Source: Lachnospiraceae bacterium UBA7199
GTDB taxonomy: Bacteria > Bacillota > Clostridia > Lachnospirales > Lachnospiraceae
DNA length: 20,823 nt
Assembly (NCBI GenBank): GCA_002490775.1
Contig: DKUR01000017.1
Location: 1-20,823 of the forward strand
Reading direction: 5' to 3'
Below are positions 1 through 6,565 of the stretch, piece after piece. Position 1 is the first letter of the stretch, and every line of letters begins with the position of its first letter. A program made the position numbers and the translations under genes. The notes below the pieces were generated by a model, which was not told the origin of the DNA, ran no database searches, and worked only from the letters and a program-made list of their open reading frames with translations.

Positions 1-501
1 TCCGCCCGATTATTGGGCGCTTACATTTCTTATACACAGGAATACGCTATGCAGCTTTTTAAAGTAAGGCCGATGGATTTTCTGATAAAGTCGATTACCT
101 ATAATAAAATATATGACATTATGCAGATCTATAGGAATTTATTTTCAGGGAAAAAAATGTTTTTTGAATATAAGAAGGGTAGGAACAGTTATCAGATCGC
201 ACAAAGCGAGATCATCTGTATTAAATGTGAAGGCAAAAAAATCTGTCTTGTTACGAACAGGGAAGAGATTATGTTTTATGGGAAAATGGCAGATGTGAGT
301 AAACAGCTTGACTCCGTTAAATTCTGGACAATCCATAAATCTTTTATTATCAACGTGGATTTTGTTTTTTCATTTGGCAGAGATGAGATAAGAATGATGA
401 ATGGTGATAAACTTCCTGTTAGCAAAACCTATAAAAAAGAGGTTGCGAATCAGATTTTAAGGCTGCAATCCATGAAGAGAGAAAGGGAAAACAAATGTTG
501 A
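1..501 (+). CDS. LytTR-family response regulator, 5' end outside window
   Basis: The frame is open from base 1, so the gene is cut by the window edge and the TTG at 13 is not a real start. The first ~30 residues are the last part of a receiver domain: the run YTQEYAMQLFKVRPMDFL fits the conserved 'AxxAFxxxPxDFL' end of REC domains. Residues ~50-155 form a LytTR DNA-binding domain (FFEYKKGRNSYQI, IICIKCEGKKICLVTN, FWTIHKSFIINVDFV, LPVSKTYKKEV). This is the AgrA/VirR type, which binds DNA as a phosphorylated activator. It overlaps the following sensor-kinase gene by 7 bp (495-501), the normal arrangement for an Agr-like two-component pair. The regulator looks intact as far as it is visible, whereas its kinase is broken. 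Family call is firm; the signal sensed is unknown. Confidence 0.88.
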   Translation, partial: SARLLGAYISYTQEYAMQLFKVRPMDFLIKSITYNKIYDIMQIYRNLFSGKKMFFEYKKGRNSYQIAQSEIICIKCEGKKICLVTNREEIMFYGKMADVSKQLDSVKFWTIHKSFIINVDFVFSFGRDEIRMMNGDKLPVSKTYKKEVANQILRLQSMKRERENKC

Positions 502-995
502 TCAGGGATAATCTTCTTTATGTAGTTATCAATATGTTTTTGATTTATGCTGGAATAAGATTTCTTGATGTGTTCCTGGATAAAAGTAAGAAGGATTTAA
601 AGTTGTTTATTTTGACGGGAATCATTTACTGGATTATAAACAGTATATGCTTTATTTTCTATCGTAGGCCGGAAGTGAGTCTGCTTTCAACCATTTTAGG
701 ACTCTTTGCCGTAGCGACATGTGCTTATAAAGATACAATGTGGAAAAAGCTGTTAGCGGTATTTTCAACGTTGACGATCTCAGTTACGATAGAAGAAGTA
801 ATGGTATTGATTACAAATTATAATCAGGACAGCAGGCCTTATCTTGTTAATATTTTGACAATACTTTTTTTATTTCTGGTGCAGATTATAATAGAAAAAG
901 TGTGGAACTTTAAGGAAGAGAGTTCTTTACCAAAAAAATATTATAACTATATGCTGCTGTCCTCTTTTTTTAGTGTAATCATTATATTTTTTTGA
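495..995 (+). pseudogene. AgrC-like sensor histidine kinase, N-terminal membrane half (frameshifted)
   Basis: The ATG at 495 overlaps the end of the response regulator, with a purine-rich AAAGGGAAA just upstream. The 166 residues are almost wholly hydrophobic, with about five to six membrane segments separated by short basic loops, as in the sensor half of AgrC-type GHKL kinases. The frame ends at a TGA (993-995) directly after a run of seven T (987-993). With one T fewer, reading would go on as FFDKIFSFYNEAWEKRLLDEK into the kinase half at 1057. So this is one original gene split by a +1 change in a homopolymer. It could be a true inactivating mutation, a phase-variable tract, or a sequencing error. 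The downstream half is independently truncated, which argues for real decay. Confidence 0.75.
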
Positions 996-1545
996 TAAAA
1001 TATTTTCATTTTATAATGAGGCTTGGGAAAAACGCCTCCTTGATGAAAAAATTGCAATGTATGAAAATCAACTGGAAATTATCAGGCAGTCGAAAGAAAA
1101 GGAATATGCATTGCGGCACGATCTGAAAAACCATCTCTATTTACTTTCAGAGTATGAAAAGAACGGAAAAAGCGAAGAGGTGCTGTCCTACATAGAGAAG
1201 ATGGATCAGTTTATGACAGTAAATGAAGAATTTGTAAATACTGGAAATGAACAGGTAGACATTATTTTAAATTATATGTTAAAAAGGATAAAAGAGACAG
1301 GAGCGGAACTGGATGTTAAGGTAAATATACCTAAAACAGAGTTTTGTTCTGCCTTTGATTTAAATGTACTTTTGACCAATCTTTTGGAAAACGCAATGGA
1401 GGCATTAGAAAAATGTTCGGAAAAATTTTTTAAGTTAATAATAGAACTGGATAGAGGAATTTTACATATAAGGATTAAAAATTCTTTTGATGGAAAAGTG
1501 AAGAAAGAAGGAAACAGATATATTACCAGAAACAGAAACCTTTAA
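988..1545 (+). pseudogene. AgrC-like GHKL histidine kinase, catalytic half, truncated
   Basis: This is the continuation of the kinase in the other frame, with no good start of its own; an ATG at 1057 is available but has no clear ribosome site. It carries a coiled linker, the H-box LRHDLKNHLYLL (phospho-acceptor His ~21 residues after 1057) and the N-box LLTNLLENAMEAL, typical of the HPK10/GHKL class. After the strand IRIKNSFDGKVKKEGNRYIT the sequence stops matching the family: the GxGL glycine boxes that close the ATP site are absent and translation ends at 1545. About 60-80 residues of the usual C-terminus are missing. Another coding frame takes over at about 1500-1530. The kinase should be inactive. 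Confidence 0.75.
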
Positions 1546-1975
1546 AAAATGTGAAAGGGTTTTTGGTGATGATTTTAGTTCTGAATGGGTTTATACACAG
1601 GTTTACGATTTGACTTCAGAAACTGAGGCGAGAACTGCTTATCCGGCTATTACTGTATTAAAAGATGGCCAGCAAGTAGCACTGATTTCAATTTGCAATG
1701 AATCAAAAGACAATGCACCTTTGTCAGATTGTAAGATTACATCGGTTACAGTATATGAATATTATTGGGAAGTGGAAAAAGTGTCTTTTGAAGAAATATC
1801 CTTTGAGGATTTATCATCTGATGGACTTACAGAAATACTAGGAGAGTCCAAGAAAATATCTGATAATAAAGATAAATATACATGGGAAAGAGGCTTATAT
1901 ACTTTTGAATTAAAGTATCAAGATGATGGTATGGTAGAAAGTATAGGGGTTGATTTTAACGAATTTGCTTCATAG
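1508..1975 (+). pseudogene. C-terminal fragment of an unrecognised, probably exported protein
   Basis: An open frame in phase with the stop at 1973-1975 runs back to about 1502, through the junction with the broken kinase. It reads KKETDILPETETFKKCERVF and on through YPAITVLKDGQQVALISI to the end. No ATG with a ribosome site starts it; the TTG at 1610 lies inside continuous coding sequence and is not convincing. The acidic, beta-rich character and the segment SSDGLTEILGESKKI resemble the C-terminal part of small Clostridial lipoproteins with 'G-x-x-L-x-x-x-x-G-x-P/S' repeats, but I cannot name the family. It is most simply the tail of a gene fused to the kinase remnant by a deletion. A start inside the kinase frame cannot be excluded. 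Confidence 0.5.
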
Positions 1976-1994
1976 GAGAAAAGGAGAAAATACA

Positions 1995-2699
1995 ATGCAT
2001 GGTAATTATATGAAATGGCTTGAAAACGAGAAAAAGTGGATTGATGAAATAGAAAGGAAAGCAAAGAGGGATAGAAATTTATATTCACCGCTTGTAGTAA
2101 TAGTGTGTGTCGTGGCTTTTGGTGCGCTTGGACTGTTTGCAAGCGGCAGCATAGATGTAAATGGGATGCTTCACAATATGCTGTTTGGATTAATTTTTGG
2201 TATTGTCTGTGTTTTGTTTGTCTGGTTGATGATGCTTTCGTATTATCCGGCGAAACGCTATATGAAAAGTTTAAAAACGCAGATAGAGGATGTTCTTACG
2301 CCTGAGGAAAGAGAAGAGTTTGCATTCCAGATGCTTGGAGCAGAGGGAGAAGTTAAGGATATCTCGTGGACAACAGGTAAATGGTATGAAGGAATAACGA
2401 AATGGAGAGTACAAATCACCAGGGACTATGCTCTTGAGACCTGTGGACGTGGCTGGGCGCAACTGGTACAACTTCGCAAAGTGGCAAATACTGCAGTAGA
2501 TGAGAGGGAAAATATAACTATAAGCTGGGGCGCAGGTTTTAAGATAAGAATGACATCAAAGGTTTATCTGATTCTTTTTTACTATCAGAAATATGCAAAT
2601 GGAGAAAAAGGAAAGAATGATAAAGAATTTATATTTGAGAGACGTGAGATTCGCGAGGAAGTTTCTCATTATCTGCACGAAATGAAAATAGGGGAATAA
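1995..2699 (+). CDS. Hypothetical membrane protein, two TM segments
   Basis: The start is the ATG at 1995, preceded by AGGAGAAAAGGAG, rather than an upstream in-frame codon; this gives 234 residues. The N-terminal ~30 residues are charged. Two hydrophobic segments follow (about 32-54, SPLVVIVCVVAFGALGLF, and 66-85, FGLIFGIVCVLFVWLMML), separated by a short outside loop. A ~145-residue soluble C-terminal domain begins with LTPEEREEFAFQML. The tail has beta-strand-rich, PH-like character (WRVQITRDYALETCGRGWAQLVQLRKV), but I do not recognise the family. It lies 19 bp after the gene fragment above and 16 bp before a second protein of the same build, so the two probably form a small operon. Function unknown. 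Confidence 0.8.
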   Translation: MHGNYMKWLENEKKWIDEIERKAKRDRNLYSPLVVIVCVVAFGALGLFASGSIDVNGMLHNMLFGLIFGIVCVLFVWLMMLSYYPAKRYMKSLKTQIEDVLTPEEREEFAFQMLGAEGEVKDISWTTGKWYEGITKWRVQITRDYALETCGRGWAQLVQLRKVANTAVDERENITISWGAGFKIRMTSKVYLILFYYQKYANGEKGKNDKEFIFERREIREEVSHYLHEMKIGE

Positions 2700-2715
2700 G
2701 AGGACATTAATAATT

Positions 2716-3390
2716 ATGAAACAAATGCTTAGAGAGATGAAAATTAATTCAGTGATCAGTATGCTGCATTTAATTCTGGGGATTGGCGGTATGGGATGCA
2801 TTGTTTTGATTTGGCAGCGTGAGCTGTTGATGCAGCTTCTGGGAATAACACAAAGAACAGAAGAATTTACAAGTGGGGATAAGATTATTTGTATGATTGT
2901 GGCAGCTATGTTTCCGTTTGCGCTGTATCTGCTGATGTTTGCTTTGTCTGGAAAATCTCAGAAGAAGGTAAAGGAGTTTCTATCAAAACTGGATGCTGGC
3001 GAACAGGAAAAGCTCGTTTTTGATTATCAAAATGCATGGCGTGGAAGTCGTACCATCAGAATTGGACAGAAGTACACTTTTGTGTTAAATGATGGTGCCG
3101 CAATTTATTTAAATAGTGATATTGTATGGTTGTATGAATGGTCTGAAACGATTACCAGAAATGCTGTCTCTCATACGAATTATTATTTTAATTTGTATCT
3201 TTTCAATCATGAGGAACCGGAAATTTTAGGAACCACGAAAAAGACATATTCTGCAATTATGGAATACTACAGAAATAACTTCCCTCATATTGTAGTTGGA
3301 GACAGTGATGAAGCAAGTTATCTGTATCGTAATGACAGAGATCAATTTTTGCATTTACAGTATTATGATACACAAAATAAAGAAGAATAA
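2716..3390 (+). CDS. Hypothetical membrane protein, two TM segments and PH-like tail
   Basis: The gene encodes 224 residues from the ATG at 2716, with AAGAGGA eleven bases upstream. Hydrophobic segments lie at about 10-32 (NSVISMLHLILGIGGMGCIVLIW) and 57-76. A soluble domain follows, starting FLSKLDAGEQEKLVFDYQN and continuing as an alternating strand pattern (IRIGQKYTFVL, AAIYLNSDIVWLYEW, YYFNLYLFN), which suggests a YcxB/bacterial-PH-like fold. The layout matches the preceding gene: two TM segments, an 'L-x-x-x-E-x-E-x-x-x-F' helix, then a beta domain. The two may be distant paralogues acting together. Its last nine codons lie inside the 105-bp duplication made by the downstream insertion sequence. 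Before insertion its stop would have been one base from the stop of the convergent AraC gene. Confidence 0.8.
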   Translation: MKQMLREMKINSVISMLHLILGIGGMGCIVLIWQRELLMQLLGITQRTEEFTSGDKIICMIVAAMFPFALYLLMFALSGKSQKKVKEFLSKLDAGEQEKLVFDYQNAWRGSRTIRIGQKYTFVLNDGAAIYLNSDIVWLYEWSETITRNAVSHTNYYFNLYLFNHEEPEILGTTKKTYSAIMEYYRNNFPHIVVGDSDEASYLYRNDRDQFLHLQYYDTQNKEE

Positions 3391-3466
3391 ATTAGAAAAG
3401 TATCACCTCCGGGTAGAGAGTGTGAAACTTTTTCTGACGATATTCTTTAGGCGTTAAGCCATTCGC
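3362..3466. repeat. 105-bp direct repeat, left copy (IS target duplication)
   Basis: Bases 3362-3466 are identical, base for base, to 5487-5591. The repeat holds the last codons and stop of the gene at 2716-3390 and the last 25 codons, on the minus strand, of the AraC gene at 5517-6425. This left copy therefore carries a dead fragment of the AraC 3' end. The two copies bracket the insertion sequence exactly. Long, variable target duplications are a known hallmark of IS1634-family elements. Confidence 0.93.
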
Positions 3467-3503
3467 GGATCTTTGACACTTTTTCATCCACACACATGTC
3501 TCT

Positions 3504-3527
3504 AAGCCAGTACTGGCTTTATTTTTT
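3504..3527 (+). terminator. Terminator-like palindrome at the IS left end
   Basis: A perfect 16-bp palindrome, AAGCCAGTACTGGCTT (3504-3519), can form a 6-bp stem with a GTAC loop and is followed by TATTTTTTT. It lies between the left inverted repeat and the transposase promoter. There it would stop outside transcription from entering the transposase, a common protective device in insertion sequences. The stem is short, so strength is uncertain. Confidence 0.5.
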
Positions 3528-3548
3528 TGTCAAATTTAAAGTTCCTAC

Positions 3549-3577
3549 TTCCACGTTGCACATAGTTGTGCTATAAT
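3549..3577 (+). promoter_or_regulatory. Likely transposase promoter
   Basis: A consensus -10 TATAAT lies at 3572-3577, with a weak -35 TTCCAC at 3549-3554 and 17 bp between. The predicted start of transcription is ~80 bp before the transposase ATG at 3664. The poor -35 would suit a low-level transposase promoter. Confidence 0.45.
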
Positions 3578-3663
3578 GTAAAAGGATAGGATTAGTAGAA
3601 ACCATACCCATTATTGTGGTTCTGATTGCCCCTATCCAAATATCAAAACCAAGAGGTATTCGT

Positions 3664-5391
3664 ATGAGACTGGGTTATTCACGTTCCAAAAATTCCATTT
3701 TTTATTACGCACAAAAGACCGTTTATGTTGATGGGAAAAATAAATCCATGATTGTCAAAAAATTCGGTTCGGAAAAACACATCTGTGAAACGTATGGTGT
3801 TACAGATGCCAAAGCCTGGGCACAGGAACAGGTTACTCTCATGAACCTTGCCGAAAAAGAAGAAAACGCCCCTGTCTCGATTGATTTTTCCCCTGTCAAA
3901 AGTCTTGAAGACAATACACAGAGGTGTTTCAATGGCGGATATCTCTTTCTTCAGGATATTTACTATGGACTGGGGCTTGACCGGATCAGCAGGGCTGTCG
4001 CCAAAAAGCATGGCTTTAAATACAACCTGAATTCCATCCTTTCCCGTCTTATTTACGCAAGGATTCTTTATCCTGCATCCAAAAAAAGTACATACGAAGA
4101 TTCCCGCAAATTTATTGAACAGCCGGATTTTGAACTTCATCAAATCTACAGGGCTTTATCTGTAATCGCGGAAGAATCGGATTACATCCAGAGCACTCTT
4201 TTCAAAAACAGCATAAAGTTATCCAAACGTAAAACCGGAGTAATCTATTATGACTGCACCAACTTTTACTTTGAAATTGAACAGACCGGGGATGACAGGC
4301 AGTACGGGGTAAGCAAAGAAAACCGGCCTCTTCCCATTGTTGAAATGGGTCTTTTTATGGACGCCGAGGGAATTCCTCTCGCCTTCTCCATCAATCCGGG
4401 GAATCAGAATGAACAGCTCTCCCTGATTCCCCTTGAGGAAAAGCTTCTTGCAAACTTTGGGATGTCACGGTTTGTTGTCTGCACCGATGCCGGTCTGTCT
4501 TCCGCCGGCAACAGAAAGTTTAATGCTGACAAAGATGGAAACCGTGCTTTTGTAACAACACAGTCCATCAAAAAATTAAAAAAGCACCTGAAAGAATGGA
4601 CTCTGGATGTTACAGGCTGGAAGCTTTCCAGTGATTCTAAAGATACGTGTTATGATATTTCTTCCATTGACGAAGCAGAACACAAAGATAGTATTTTCTA
4701 TAAAAGCAGATGGATAAAGGAAGATGGTCTGGAACAGCACCTTATTGTTACTTACTCTGTCAAATATCGGGATTATCAGCGTACTATCAGGAACCGCCAG
4801 ATTGATCGTGCACTAAAAACCCTCAAAAAGGGGAAAGCTTGTGTGGAATCCGAACGCCAGAATGATCCTAAGAGATTCATCAAAGCAGACCATGCAACCA
4901 AAGAAGGGGAAGCTGCTGACAGGACCATGTATTACATTGATGAAACGATTGTAAAGGAAGAAGAAATATATGATGGCTTTTATGCTGTCTGCACAAATTT
5001 GGAAGACGATGCACAGGCAATTGTAAAAATCAACAGGCGCAGATGGGAAATCGAAGAATGCTTCCGAATCATGAAGAGTGAATTCGATGCGAGGCCGGTC
5101 TATCTTCAGGACAGCGAACGCATTAAAGCGCACTTTATGACCTGCTTCATAGCGCTGATAGTGTATAGGTATCTGGAAAAGAAGCTTGACGAAAAGTACA
5201 CTTGCAGTCAGCTGATAGATTGTCTTCGGGAAATGAATTACCTTCGTTTTGAAGGGAAAGGCTATATTCCGACATATACGAAAACAAAACTGACTGATGA
5301 CCTACATGCTGCATTCGGATTCAACACTGCAACAGAAATCATTCCCATTATGAAAATGAAAAATATTTGTGCGCAGACAAAGAAAAGGTAA
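3664..5391 (+). CDS. IS1634-family (IS4-like) DDE transposase
   Basis: The chosen start is ATG 3664 (MRLGYSRSKNS), with AAGAGGT seven bases upstream, rather than a GTG at 3616 that lacks a ribosome site; this gives 575 residues, the normal size for the family. The DDE residues can be placed: D197 in YYDCTNFYFE, D275 in VCTDAGLSS, and E464 in WEIEECFRIMK. The last is part of the IS4-type Y-x2-R-x3-E-x6-K signature at residues 457-471, with Asn in place of the Tyr (N457, R460, E464, K471). The N-terminal ~80 residues (YYAQKTVYVDGKNKSMIVKKFG) are the usual IS1634 start. It catalyses cut or copy of the surrounding element. No frameshift or internal stop is present. Confidence 0.93.
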   Translation: MRLGYSRSKNSIFYYAQKTVYVDGKNKSMIVKKFGSEKHICETYGVTDAKAWAQEQVTLMNLAEKEENAPVSIDFSPVKSLEDNTQRCFNGGYLFLQDIYYGLGLDRISRAVAKKHGFKYNLNSILSRLIYARILYPASKKSTYEDSRKFIEQPDFELHQIYRALSVIAEESDYIQSTLFKNSIKLSKRKTGVIYYDCTNFYFEIEQTGDDRQYGVSKENRPLPIVEMGLFMDAEGIPLAFSINPGNQNEQLSLIPLEEKLLANFGMSRFVVCTDAGLSSAGNRKFNADKDGNRAFVTTQSIKKLKKHLKEWTLDVTGWKLSSDSKDTCYDISSIDEAEHKDSIFYKSRWIKEDGLEQHLIVTYSVKYRDYQRTIRNRQIDRALKTLKKGKACVESERQNDPKRFIKADHATKEGEAADRTMYYIDETIVKEEEIYDGFYAVCTNLEDDAQAIVKINRRRWEIEECFRIMKSEFDARPVYLQDSERIKAHFMTCFIALIVYRYLEKKLDEKYTCSQLIDCLREMNYLRFEGKGYIPTYTKTKLTDDLHAAFGFNTATEIIPIMKMKNICAQTKKR

Positions 5392-5416
5392 CACAACGTG
5401 TATTGAAGGAAAACTT

Positions 5417-5462
5417 AAAAGTCCCACATGCCGCATAAATACTGGCATTGTGGGACTTTTAT
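5417..5462. terminator. Bidirectional hairpin terminator at the IS right end
   Basis: AAAAGTCCCACA...TGCC (from 5417) pairs with GGCA.TTGTGGGACTTTT (to 5460), giving a ~16-bp stem with one bulge and an ~11-nt loop, flanked by A4 on one side and T4 on the other. It ends transposase transcription. On the minus strand it also stops AraC transcripts entering the element. Confidence 0.8.
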
Positions 5463-5486
5463 CTTCAAAAAAGTGTCAAAGACGAG

Positions 5487-5591
5487 ATTATGATACACAA
5501 AATAAAGAAGAATAAATTAGAAAAGTATCACCTCCGGGTAGAGAGTGTGAAACTTTTTCTGACGATATTCTTTAGGCGTTAAGCCATTCGC
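5487..5591. repeat. 105-bp direct repeat, right copy (IS target duplication)
   Basis: This is the exact second copy of 3362-3466. It restores the last 25 codons of the AraC gene, so the insertion, which landed inside the AraC 3' end, did not truncate it. It also contains a redundant tail (last codons and stop at 5513-5515) of the gene at 2716-3390. Confidence 0.93.
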
Positions 5592-6425
5592 TTTTCGAAA
5601 TTGCTTTCCCATATAGGCGCTGTCCGTAAAGCCACAGCGGTAACTGATTTCTGTAATGGACAAATCTGAATGAGAAAGCAGTTCCTTTGCTATACTCAGT
5701 CGATAACTCAATAGATATTCAAAAGGCGTCTGCTGTATTATTTTTTGAAAAATGCGGTTTGCTTCTCTCTCTGAAATATTTGCTGCAGCGGCAATTTCCT
5801 CCAAAGTTATTTTATTTCTAAAATTTCTGTGGATATAGGACAGCATACTCTTAATACGGATCTGCTTCTCTGTTTCTATGACTTGTGGGGCTTCAAAGTG
5901 CTTCTTAATTTCATCAAGAAGTAAAAGCCATACTGTGGACAAGGTGTTACGAATGAGAATCTCCTGATTTCCTTTGTGGTTCATTTCTTTTAAAAGAATC
6001 AGTTGATCAAGAAGTGCGTCCGCTTCTTTTGAACCCCGACGAATGATATGGACCGAAATCTGCTGATTTTGGAGAATTGGATTTAGATATTTCGTGGTAA
6101 TCCGGCTTCCGAAATGGCCTCCAATGAAAATCGGGTGAAAAATATGGTTGATTTCCAGGGTGGGACTGCCTGGATTTCCGTTGATTTTTGTATCTACAAC
6201 ATTTGTGTTGATAAAGAAACCATTTCCCTGATGAACTGGATATTCTTGATTGATAGTTCTAATGATACTGACACCCTGTTCTATATACCCCAATTCGAGT
6301 TCCTCGTGCCAATGCCAGGGAACGACAAAATCTGTCAGATTCCGTTCATGCATACAATAGGGGAATTCAACCGTCATACCATCTATTTTTTCTACTTGGT
6401 TTTGATCTGTGATAAACGCCTGCAT
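5517..6425 (-). CDS. AraC-family regulator with N-terminal cupin domain
   Basis: The gene encodes 302 residues from the ATG whose complement ends at 6425, with a perfect AAGGAGG 5-11 bases upstream on the minus strand. Residues ~30-75 (VPWHWHEELELGYIEQG, YPVHQGNGFFINTN) form a cupin effector-binding domain with the typical HxHxxxE pattern. The C-terminal ~100 residues carry two helix-turn-helix motifs (KITLEEIAAAANISEREANRIF and LSITEISYRCGFTDSAYMGKQFR) and the family end GLTPKEYRQ. It is divergent from the iron alcohol dehydrogenase gene with 140 bp between starts, so it probably controls that gene and itself; two ATCATAGT half-sites lie in the gap. Its last 25 codons are inside the IS target duplication, which kept it intact. 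Confidence 0.92.
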   Translation of the reverse strand: MQAFITDQNQVEKIDGMTVEFPYCMHERNLTDFVVPWHWHEELELGYIEQGVSIIRTINQEYPVHQGNGFFINTNVVDTKINGNPGSPTLEINHIFHPIFIGGHFGSRITTKYLNPILQNQQISVHIIRRGSKEADALLDQLILLKEMNHKGNQEILIRNTLSTVWLLLLDEIKKHFEAPQVIETEKQIRIKSMLSYIHRNFRNKITLEEIAAAANISEREANRIFQKIIQQTPFEYLLSYRLSIAKELLSHSDLSITEISYRCGFTDSAYMGKQFRKANGLTPKEYRQKKFHTLYPEVILF

Positions 6426-6439
6426 AAGATATCCTCCTT

Positions 6440-6550
6440 AGTTGCATTTTTACCATTAGTATATCATAGTTGTCGAAATAATACTATTATATGACGCAAG
6501 AATCATAGTATATTCTCACAATATGTCTTAATATATAGATATAACAAAAA
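6440..6550. promoter_or_regulatory. Divergent control region between AraC and alcohol dehydrogenase
   Basis: This AT-rich gap has an 8-bp direct repeat ATCATAGT at 6463-6470 and 6502-6509, 39 bp apart. It also has several -10-like TATAAT/TATACT words on the minus strand (around 6459-6492). No -35/-10 pair stands out. The repeats are candidate AraC half-sites, an inference from position only. Confidence 0.35.
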
Positions 6551-6565
6551 AGGAGGAATCACACG

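Larger units (their letters stand above)
3467..5486 (+). mobile_element. IS1634-type insertion sequence, apparently complete
   Basis: This is a 2020-bp segment between the two 105-bp repeats. Near its ends is a perfect 14-bp inverted repeat, CTTTGACACTTTTT at 3471-3484 and its complement at 5468-5481. The outermost 4 bp (left) and 5 bp (right) do not match, so the exact tips are uncertain by a few bases. Inside are a terminator-like palindrome, a promoter, one full-length DDE transposase, and a strong bidirectional hairpin terminator. The transposase belongs to the IS4-like IS1634 group. The perfect flanking repeats and intact ORF suggest a recent insertion and an element that may still be active. 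Confidence 0.9.

Noticed and set aside
1610..1975. A complete gene starting at TTG 1610
   Set aside because: No ribosome site, and coding text runs upstream through the codon to about 1502, so it is an internal codon of a fragment.
3616..3663. Sixteen-residue N-terminal extension of the transposase from GTG 3616
   Set aside because: No ribosome site at 3616, whereas ATG 3664 has AAGAGGT at good distance and begins with the usual family N-terminus.
3679..4143. A 154-codon minus-strand frame in the transposase
   Set aside because: Antisense to a complete transposase with all catalytic residues; no start signals.
3362..5591. The 105-bp repeats as attachment sites of an integrase-driven element or as a CRISPR-like repeat
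   Set aside because: Only two copies, exactly bracketing a single transposase with terminal inverted repeats; no integrase or spacers. Target duplication by an IS1634-type element explains them fully.
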